The translations under genes were made by a program, and so were the position numbers. Under the pieces are notes generated by a model. It was not told the origin of the DNA. It did no database searches and worked only from the letters and a program-made list of their open reading frames with translations. A stretch of DNA of 64,000 bases from Protea cynaroides (lineage: Eukaryota; Streptophyta; Magnoliopsida; Proteales; Proteaceae), in contig CM053266.1 of the NCBI GenBank assembly GCA_028583415.1, positions 31,940,271 to 32,004,270 of the forward strand. The letters are read 5' to 3'. Shown here piece after piece: positions 56,236-64,000 of the stretch (position 1 is its first letter; each line of letters begins with the position of its first letter).

Positions 56236-56267
56236 AATACAGTAAAATAGTTTCTGAGATCGGCAAA

Positions 56268-59240
56268 ATGGAGGCTCGTTCTACAGTTTCTAGGAGTGGA
56301 TTTTCGGAGTTATGGCGGAGGGAGATTGGTTTATCCCAACCCAGAAGATTTTCCTATCGAATTGGCGGTTCAGAGGTCTCTCTCTTCCTATTTACTTAAC
56401 TTTCCTCTTCGTTTCCAGGAATCGAAGTTGATCCTGGGTATCGGAGCTTGATTTTGATTTTTTTTGTTTAATTAGTGTGAAGCTTTAGGTTGCGCAGAAT
56501 TCTAGTCTGAATTTTCTTTATGTTGATGACTGCTTTCGTATAAGGTTTGTTGGAATTCGGGGTTTCTTTTGGGATGGTTGGACATATTAAGTAACACTTA
56601 AATGGAAGATATTTTAAGCTTTTGACTGCAGTCCCAAATTTCAAATACCTACTTCAGAAAATTCGTTCAATCCACAAAAAAAGGTTTCAGTAAAAAATGA
56701 ATTCGGCCTGGATAGTTTTCATATAATTATTGCAATACTTTTTCCTCGTTTCTAACTAAGAATGGAAATTCTTAGTCCCTATGTCTTCGCCCTCAATATC
56801 GAAAAAAAAATTATTAGGTTTCTTATTTAAGTCTTTCTCTCTATAACAGGCTCTGGTGAAACGGATTGAGCGGTATGCGAAGTTAGATGGTCATGGAGGT
56901 TGTGTAAATTCTGTGCAATTCAACTTTAGTGGTGACCTTCTAGTGTCAGGCTCTGATGACAGACAAGTAATATTTTGGAACTGGGCGGCCAAAACTAAAA
57001 AGTTCTCCTACTCTTCTGGTCATTTAGACAACATATTCCAGACTAGAATTATGCCTTTCACAGATGACAGAACAATAGTAACTTCCGCTGCTGATGGCCA
57101 GGTATATTTCTATATTCATTCTTGAGCTTCGGTGTGAGTAGGGTTCTTGCCAACATGCACTTTCCTATTTAATTATTTTAGTTGGCTTGGAATTGCCTCG
57201 CAAGTTATCTGGATATTGAATTGGGATCTGATGAAAGTTATGCACAAATATGTCTTTCTTTTCTTTTAGGATTTTTTTTTTCTCCTTTCTTTCTCTTTTC
57301 ATTTTTGACACCCATGCATCACCTTGTTCATCAATCTAGGCTCGTTTAGTTTTTTCACCAAGAATGCACTTTCCTATTTAATTATTTGAGTTGGCTAGGA
57401 ATTGCCTCTCATGTATTTTTTTTTTTGGGGTAAATAATTGCCTCACATGTTATTTGCACATTGAATTGGAATCTGATGAAAATTTTGCAAAACTATGTCT
57501 TTCTTTTCTTTTAGGGTCTTTCTTCTTTTTTCTTTTTCTTTTTTTTTTTTCCTTCCTCTTTTCGTTTTTGACACCCATGCATCACCTTGTTCATCAATCT
57601 AGGCTCGTTCAGTTTTATTCGGTCGTGGTAATTAAAATTTGGCAACAAGGTTTTCATGCATAGAGTTTTTTCCTCCACTTATAATATCCAAGAACATGGC
57701 TAGACTCTAGAGGATGACGTGAGAAATACTACTTGCTCAGGGTACGCTGTTAAACTACTCCCCCAATCTGATTGTAATATCGTATATACAAATTTATGTT
57801 TGCAAGATTATTTTTTGTAAGATCTACTGTAGGGGATTCCAAGTTTCTTCAATTGTGAAGTTAGAGTTTGTCATATACCTTAACCTGGCTGTGAACACCA
57901 TTCTCCCAGGTACTAGCTAACTTGCTTCCTCCCTACCCAAAAGTGTGAGCATATTCATTGCATTGCAGGTCAGGATGGGCCAGGTCCTGGAGAATGGCAA
58001 GGTTGATACAAAACATTTGGGGAAGCACCGGGGTCGTATATACAAGCTTGCTGTAGAGCCAGGGAGTCCCCATATTTTTTACAGCTGCGGCGAGGATGGT
58101 CTCATACAGCATGTGGGTCTCTTTTGTAATACAAGTTCTAATTGGATCCATCTTTTTGAAACCGTCCATGGTTGGTTTAGAGTTTTAGAACCTTAAATTT
58201 TACTGTGCAGTTTGACCTACGAAGTAATTGTGCGGCTACCAAGATTTTAAGTTGCTCTCAATTCCCTCAAACGAATAAGACTCACAGAAGCTTAAGGTTG
58301 AACTCAATTGTAATCGATCCACGAAATCCCAATTATTTTGCTGTGGGAGGCTCCAATGAATATGCTCGTGTTTATGACATAAGGAACTGCCAATGGGATT
58401 CCTCAAGTAATGCAGCAGATAGGCCAGTAAATACCTTCTGTCCCCGTCACTTGGTCAACTCAGAAAATGTTCACATCACTGCACTGGCTTATTCTAACAA
58501 GAGTGAGCTGCTTGTATCATACAATGATGAACTTGTCTACCTGTTTCAAAAGAACATGGGTATGGGTCCCAATCCGCTGTCTATTCCAGCTGAAGATTTG
58601 GAGAAAATGGATGAACCGCAGGTGTACAAAGGACATAGAAATTCTCAAACAGTTAAAGGAGTTAGCTTCTTTGGCCCTAATGATGAGTATGTTGTGAGTG
58701 GATCTGATTGTGGTCATATTTTCATTTGGAGGAAGAAGGGAGGTGAACTATTGCGTTTGATGGTAGGTGATAGGCACATAGTGAACCATCTTGAGCCCCA
58801 TCCACATGTCCCTGTTCTAGCTACCAGTGGATTAGAAAAGAATGTAAAGCTCTGGGCTCCAATCGCTAAGGATTCCATTCCCTTGCCTGGAAATGCAGCG
58901 GAGGTATGCCCGTTATATTCTTATTACAGTACCATCTCCAAATGCTTACTGCTTCCAATTTCTCTAATTTTCTCTCCTTTTTCGACAGATAATGGAGTCT
59001 AACAGACAGAGCAGAGAGGACCGTTCACGGATAACACTTACTCCTGATGTTATCATGCATGTATTAAGGCTACAGAGAAGGCAGACTTTGGCTTACTTTG
59101 AAAGGAGGTTTCCTGGGGCTGATCTTGAGAGTGATGAAGAAGATGAGGGAGGAGTAGCTTATGTTTTAGGATTGTCGGACGGTGATGCTTCTTCTGAAGA
59201 AGGTATTACTGGAAATTCCAGAGAGTGCAACATTAGCTAA
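56268..59240 (+). CDS. WD40-repeat DCAF8/WDTC1-like protein, five coding exons
   Basis: Probable DDB1-CUL4 substrate receptor. Exons 56268-56375, 56850-57101, 57969-58112, 58211-58903 and 58989-59240 (TAA) have GT-AG borders, are all phase 0, and give 482 residues. The start was chosen because MEARSTVSRS opens exon 1 in frame, with no in-frame ATG closer upstream. WD repeats run from about residue 44 (LDGHGGCVNSVQFNFSGDLL, GSDDRQVIFWNW) through HRGRIYKLAVEPGSPHIFYS, IDPRNPNYFAVGGSNEYARV, ALAYSNKSELLVSYNDEL, GHRNSQTVKGVSFFGPNDEY and NHLEPHPHVPVLATSGLEKN. WDxR-like motifs FDLR (169-172) and YDIR (223-226) are the DDB1-binding type. The C terminus is TPDVIMHVLRLQRRQ then an acidic tail (DLESDEEDEGG). 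This fits the plant homologues of human DCAF8. Family is confident; ligase role is inferred from the family. Confidence 0.93.
57102..57968. other. DCAF8-like intron 2 with internal duplication
   Basis: An 867-bp intron, larger than its neighbours because of a tandem duplication (57155-57617). The rest is T-rich. The frame 57391-57663 is a product of the duplicated T-rich text, not a gene. Confidence 0.8.
57155..57617. repeat. Tandem duplication of about 210-250 bp in intron
   Basis: Unit 1 (57155-57363) and unit 2 (57364-about 57617) both start ATGCACTTTCCTATTTAATT. Both contain TATGTCTTTCTTTTCTTTTA and end TCATCAATCTAGGCTCGTT. Unit 2 has an extra stretch of about 36 bp after ATTGCCTC. Confidence 0.92.
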
Positions 59241-59930
59241 AACATGTCTAGGTTATAACTTGTAAGTATGCAACCTGTTTTCCCCTCTTCTCACTCTTTC
59301 AGTTGAAATGGTTGAGTTAATTCCATAAAGTTCATCTCGTCTTTTACAAGTTGTAAGTTGTAACACAATATTGTGTGTGATTTGAATCTGTGGGAGTACA
59401 TACAATACAGAAAATCTGCTAGGAACTAAACACAACAATTGAGTGCATTGTCTGTCTAGCTTCATCTTATTCAAATTCTTAGGCAGTCTTCTAGGAACAA
59501 ACATGCACTATACAGTTATACTTCTACAACACCCAAGTAATAAATTGGGATACAACTATAATGCCGTCTACCATGTCTTACAAAATAAGCGGAACCATTG
59601 GATGTGGAAAGAAGAGGATCTTATTTTTACTATTCTTGCTATGCGTGGTTAGTATATTTCTTGGGAACTGTTTTCCTTCAATATGATTGCAGTCACGCAT
59701 TGTTCAATATATGTTTTTAACTCCTTATGAAAGGTACTTGAACTTTTTCTCACTAGATTCTAGGAAGTTCCTTGTTGGAAACTGAACTTATCTTTGAGTT
59801 AATCTTATGTTGTACTTTTCTTCCCTTATTTTGGAAATGCTCTATGAATCATAAGGTGATGGGATGATGAAAAAAAGAAAGGGTGTGAAGACTTGGTAGT
59901 CTTTCACTATTGCAACCTTTCATCAAGCTC
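59241..59930. other. 3' UTR and spacer after the DCAF8-like gene
   Basis: The first 200-300 bp are presumably 3' UTR. No polyadenylation signal can be assigned with confidence. No other gene or transposon is recognised before the L1 at about 59935. Confidence 0.5.
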
Positions 59931-59934
59931 ATAC

Positions 59935-60311
59935 TTTGGTCTTTGTCTACCAATATTACTTCTTGTTTGAAAAGAATATGCGTTTGTGGATGGCAAAATC
60001 AATAACTTTGGATCAAATTTGGAATGCCATTACGTTTGATGTGCGTGGATTGTCCATGTATGTCTCCTCCCCCTTCGTTACCTCCGACAGGACTAGATTT
60101 ATCCTATCCTCTTGGAATCTAGATAACGCCCCCCCCCCCCTCCCTTTGGCTAAATTCCCCTTCCTCCCCCCTTCCTTTTGTTGTAGATTCCCTCTATTCT
60201 TGGGCTTGCCCTTGTTTGTAAGGAGTCTGGCTCTATCTTCTAGATACCCAGATTTGTCGTCCTTTTTTTGGGGTTTTGTCAATATAATCACTCATTCATC
60301 GGAAAAAAAAT
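59935..60311 (+). mobile_element. 5'-truncated L1 3' end
   Basis: Starts with the frame RLWMAKSITLDQIWNAITFD and VRGLSMYVSS, followed by the shared L1 tail (TGTAAGGAGTCTGGCTCTAT, TCAATATAATCACTCATTCA) and an A-run at 60302-60310. A 13-bp C-run lies at about 60128-60140. Confidence 0.85.
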
Positions 60312-60595
60312 GAAGGAATCTTTTGAGGCTTTGTCAATTTTTACAGTACATGGTATTATGTCTCTGCCTCCACCCTCAAAGTAAGCAATTTGAAACCAAT
60401 GAAAAATGGGTTAATAGAAATAATGCTTATTATAATAGTAAGATCTATAGATATCAGATATTGTCTGAAGAAGGAATATCAATTCAGTTCAGGGAGAGAG
60501 CTTGATGCAATACATTTTTAGAACAGACATGAAGCCACATCACAAGCAAGGGGGGTTATATGCTAAGGTTAGAGGAGGTTGAATTGTAATAGATT

Positions 60596-60928
60596 TCAGT
60601 TTTTCTCAATGGGGAGCCCAGAATCATCCATCATCCTTCGGCCAAATCTTTCAATTAGAGCCCCACAGGGATGCCACCTATCGAACCAGAGAGCAATGTT
60701 TGATTCATCACCTATCAAGTGAAGAACCATGTCACGAGCAACAGCTAACGCCTGTAGGAGCTTCCTCCAAGAAGGAGGCATTTCTCTTATAGCCTTTATC
60801 TTGGAGGGATCTACCTCTATGCCCCTCTCACTTACCATGAAACCTAGAAGTTTTCTTGCTGTTGCCGCCCGCATCTGGGGGTTTAGCCTTAATTGATATT
60901 CTTTGATCCTTTCTAGAAACACAATCAT
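60596..60928 (-). pseudogene. Chimeric ORF: gypsy RT fragment fused to L1 zf-RVT fragment
   Basis: Of the 110 codons, the first 52 or so (IKEYQLRLNPQ, KLLGFMVSERGIEVDPSKIK, AIREMPP) are Ty3/gypsy reverse transcriptase thumb/RNase H linker. From about codon 53, SWRKLLQALAVARDMVLHLI and ALWFDRWHPCGALIERFGRR are L1 ORF2 C terminus. The switch is near 60772. Both families are known; the in-frame junction is seen directly. It is probably a by-product of one element inserting in another or of template switching, not a gene. Confidence 0.75.
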
Positions 60929-61089
60929 ACCCTCTCAGATGGAGCTCGAAGGCTGTATGGCTATTGTTCCGGTTTAGAATGAACTCCTTGTAGACACTCA
61001 TCAAATAGAATCTGACACAGTGGCCTCCAGTATCTTGAGTAGCAATAATGGTCAGGTTGTTGTGTTGGATGAGTTGGCAGCGCAATCAA

Positions 61090-62270
61090 CAGGCGAGGCA
61101 TCTCAGCCTTAGCGCACCCCATGGGGGCCTTGCACGGAATGGAATGTCCAGAGGGGACAGAGAAAGTTATCAGATTATTTCACACGGCAAAGCCTGACCC
61201 CTAGACTAGAGCAGTTTCAGCTTGCCTTTTGGCCCCTTCTTTCTCATGGACGTTATAATTGCTTTTCTGTTGGATTGATTGGGAGAGTGGTTCGGATATG
61301 ATCTCTTTGTTTACGGCTCTTTCTTCCTTCTCTATGTAGTTCGGGGAAGTTTTTCCTCTCTAGTTTTTTGGTTTTTCTAGCACATTCTAAAAATTTGCTA
61401 TGAATCTTTCAAGTCTCGAAGACCACCGGAGAGTCTAGACGACCCTCCGTCCTCGAAGGATGGTCTTTAGTCCAGCATATAGTACCTCACAAAGATCAAT
61501 TGAGTACTTATTGACGTATGTCACTTATTCACGTATCGATCAAACGGAAACAGGAGGGTTTTTGACATAGTCATGTTAAACCTCCTTTCTTTTTTGAATA
61601 GTTTCTTTTAGTATGAACGCTTTCCGTTGCAGTGCCAGTGTTGGTGAAGGTTGTGCCTATCATGACGATTCCAATGAATTTCCTAGGGACGACGGGTAGG
61701 CCTACTTCCTTACTGTAGACCATGGCCTGGGCAACCGGCTCGCAGCACCCGAAAGGGGCACCCGCGGAACTCCTATACTGGAATGGAACTGTATTAGTTT
61801 AAGGAGAAGGAAGAATACAGGGCAGAAGCATTAAGAGGCCTTCATTAAGTGAAAGACCTTTAAAGAGGAGAGGCAGCGGTTGCTCCAGTTCAGGCTCCGC
61901 GTTTCAAGTTTGTTATCCTAACCGTCTCCTCTGCTCCACCGGGAGCCTGGCCCCTTCTTCTATCTTATCTACTGCCTTGCTCCTCGGCTCCCTACTGCTC
62001 CAGCCGCTAACTGTAATGGCTTTCGCCCTCCCATAGGAAAAAGGGTGCTTTAATTTGTTGCTTCGTACTCTTGTGAAAACGGACTACATTGTCTCAACCA
62101 CCCGCATTTCCCTTCTTTTGTTGGTTTTGAACCCGAAGCCAAAGGTAGGTGATTTCGGGCTTGCCTTTTAGTCGCGTCTGATGCTCGCCTTTATACGGCT
62201 TGGCTTCGCTATCGCTCCTATGTAGTGGTTGGCTTTCAAAGTAGTATTCTTACCATACCTAAATGCCTAC
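61090..62270. other. Probable mitochondrial DNA insertion (NUMT)
   Basis: About 1.2 kb differ sharply from the surroundings: higher G+C, balanced composition, and text typical of plant mitochondrial intergenic DNA (GCAGCACCCGAAAGGGGCAC, AGGAGAAGGAAGAATACAGG, GAAGCATTAAGAGGCC, TTTGAACCCGAAGCCAAAGG). It also has the internal inverted segment GACCACCGG..GGATGGTC near 61420-61475. No complete mitochondrial gene is recognised. Assignment rests on composition and style, not on a match. Confidence 0.6.
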
Positions 62271-62277
62271 AGACTAA

Positions 62278-62517
62278 AAGCTTCAGGCCCAGGTCAAAGA
62301 TGAAGGCGATGCAATTATAGGGCGGGCAGCCGAAGCGTCAGTTCATGTGAGTCAGATGAGTGCCCCTCAAGCTATAGCACTTGATTGGGAAACAGCATGT
62401 GGATCGCTAAAGATATATAATGAGTTAAGAGAAAAGATGGCTCAGCAGGCTGAGCTAGAGAAGGAGTATGCAGGGGATGCCCATACGCCAGTAGGCCCAA
62501 AAATGAAAGGAAAGTAG
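62278..62517 (+). CDS. Unidentified 79-codon open frame next to the mitochondrial-like DNA
   Basis: Open from an upstream TAA to TAG and without a good start (first ATG inside at about residue 35). It reads DEGDAIIGRAAEASVHVSQM, APQAIALDWETACGSLKIYN and KMAQQAELEKEYAGDAHTP, ending VGPKMKGK. The text looks protein-like: varied residues, alternating charge, a predicted helical C-terminal half. I do not recognise it. It may be the last exon or tail of an organellar or mobile-element ORF. Confidence 0.35.
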   Translation, partial: KLQAQVKDEGDAIIGRAAEASVHVSQMSAPQAIALDWETACGSLKIYNELREKMAQQAELEKEYAGDAHTPVGPKMKGK

Positions 62518-63157
62518 GTTTTATTAATAGCCAAGGGAACCTGTCCAGAACCCAGTGATAGCAAAGAGAGGTTTTCAATACATTCAAATCAATTTCCCCT
62601 ATTTGCTGCAGGATCTTATCATAGTCCAATTCATATTTAACACTTTAACAAGTAAGAATGATTGAATTTGACAAATAATTATTCCACTTCAAATCTATCT
62701 AATAGAGTGCTTCAAAACTTGAAAACAATGATCCTTAGGATATGAGAAACAATATTTCAGAAGATGAACTTGATCCAACGGATGGGATCGAAACCAATCT
62801 TACCCGTAGGTATCAAACTTGTATTTTAGCAAACCAGAATTATAGAAAAACTCACTTATCTTGAGATCCATCCGTTAGAAATGGCTCAAATTTGGAGGGA
62901 AAGGCCTTTGGGATATGCATGATAACATATCTAAATTTGAGAGCCATCCAACCGTTACAAAAGAAACCAAAAGATCTCGAAAATTGACTGTTCTGTTGAT
63001 TCCGCCCAATGAGAGATCAGATCGAACAACCTTGGTTGTATCTTATTTTCAGATGTGTTGTAAGTCTCAAAAACAGTAACAAGAATGTCGCAATAAGGTG
63101 GAGAAGAAGTATAACTCAATAGCAAGAACAATTCTTAGAAAACAGAAGCAACAATGT
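62518..63157. other. Repeat-derived sequence beside third LTR-like copy
   Basis: No gene. Parts (62610-62960) resemble 41700-41950, including GATCCTTAGGATATG-type text and CAACCGTTAC/CCGTTGG phrases, so this is probably more of the same LTR family. Confidence 0.5.
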
Positions 63158-63612
63158 GTGGTTGAGTCTCACAACCGTGGGAGACTCAACCAAAAAAAAT
63201 TTCAATATTTTTCTGGTTCTACTAAGTCTACCTGCTCTCTTCTTCTTTATCTTATTTATAGACTTAAGAAAGATTACAAAATAAGGAAGGATTTAGTCCT
63301 CCAAAGAATATCCTAAGATAAATTAAAAAAGGTAAACTTGTCTTTATAGATTTAGAAAAGTTTCCAAAAAAACTACTAATAAAATATCAATCTATAAATT
63401 AACTACTTGCTGACTAATTTTAGGAGACAAAATCTAATAATAATTTAGGAGAGAAATAACAAAAGAAGGAAGCAAAAATCTCTAAAAAAATTTGTTGGTA
63501 CTGTTCACGTGAACAGTACCACGTGAACAGTGTCATTGGCTGGCTAGGCTGATTTGGCTTAGCCCTTGTGCAGACATTCTCATCCCTTCTGGTGTAGACT
63601 GGAACTGCATCA
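63158..63612 (-). mobile_element. LTR-like repeat, third copy
   Basis: The minus strand starts TGATGCAG (63605-63612). It has the CACGTG palindrome (63497-63520), a TATA-like TATAAATAAG (about 63250-63260) and ends near GGTTGTGAGACTCAACC (63160-63190). Its upstream part differs from the 40.5/42.5-kb copies (no GGTCCATTGGACCAA block), so it is a sub-family variant. Confidence 0.7.
63497..63520. repeat. 24-bp perfect palindrome with CACGTG core, site 4
   Basis: Same CTGTTCACGTGAACAG core with GGTA/TACC ends. A partial second copy ACGTGAACAGTG follows directly. Confidence 0.95.
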
Positions 63613-64000
63613 CCCAAGTCATGGCAATGAGATGGCCCATTGCATTGCATGCCTGTACTATCCCTTCTTTGGGAGTTTAGACCACCGTACTAGAAGAGAA
63701 CACATGCAACAGTTTGAGAATCATCACATGCAGCAGCAATGGGAGCAGAACTGGAGCTGAGAGGGTCTCAAACTGCCCGAGCAAGTTCCATAGATTCTGG
63801 CTGGCAGCTCACAGCTAGGACACCATGGGAGGAAAGATTTGGCTTGTGTCCGAATCTGAGAGCTCCTTAACACCGTGGGAGGAAGGGTTTTTCAGAGCTC
63901 CATAGCACTCTGCTATTGATAGCCATCTGTCTTAAGTCGAGAGAGATTGAAGGAGATAATGAAATTATATGGAATAATAACTAGGGCACAAAATGAAGAT
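63613..64000. other. Window end, no gene seen
   Basis: Contains CACCATGGGAGGAA and a near repeat CACCGTGGGAGGAA about 50 bp apart (near 63821 and 63872). No coding feature recognised. Confidence 0.5.

Overview
This is nuclear DNA from a flowering plant, at two scales. At the small scale there are two ordinary plant genes, both on the + strand, with GT-AG introns. At the large scale almost everything else is transposon debris: L1-type and RTE-type LINEs, a Ty1/copia element, hAT transposons and MITEs, gypsy-like LTRs, and Au-type tRNA SINEs. Mixed Au SINEs, RTE elements with (TTG)n tails and degenerate L1s fit a basal eudicot, magnoliid or other non-grass angiosperm. The species cannot be fixed from this sequence alone.

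Gene 1 (2500-53357, 5' end outside the window) encodes the membrane-embedded subunit a of the vacuolar-type H+-ATPase, closest by motif to the trans-Golgi isoform VHA-a1. Fourteen exons join in phase to 679 residues. About 140 N-terminal residues must lie to the left. Four introns are very large: 12.2, 13.0, 8.2 and 10.8 kb. They hold nested transposons: hAT > LTR > hAT (about 4.1-14.9 kb), copia > L1 > RTE (16.6-29.2 kb), a separate RTE and a broken L1 (31.5-38.9 kb), and a hAT MITE > RTE > {LTR, MITE, MULE-like} stack (43.0-50.2 kb). Several layers are bounded by target-site duplications that can be read directly.

Gene 2 (56268-59240) is complete: five coding exons and 482 residues. It is a WD40-repeat protein of the DCAF8/WDTC1 family, a probable substrate receptor for CUL4-DDB1 ubiquitin ligase. 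Two short upstream ORFs precede its start. The genes are separated by about 2.9 kb holding the VHA 3' UTR and one foldback repeat.

The right end (59.2-64.0 kb) has a truncated L1, a chimeric gypsy-RT/L1 ORF, about 1.2 kb that looks like plant mitochondrial DNA, a 79-codon unidentified ORF, and a third copy of an LTR-like repeat carrying a G-box palindrome.

No undescribed coding system was found. The most unusual signals are the long near-perfect palindrome around CACGTG that recurs at four places, the inverted pair of LTR-like repeats inside a VHA-a intron, and the datable insertion nests.
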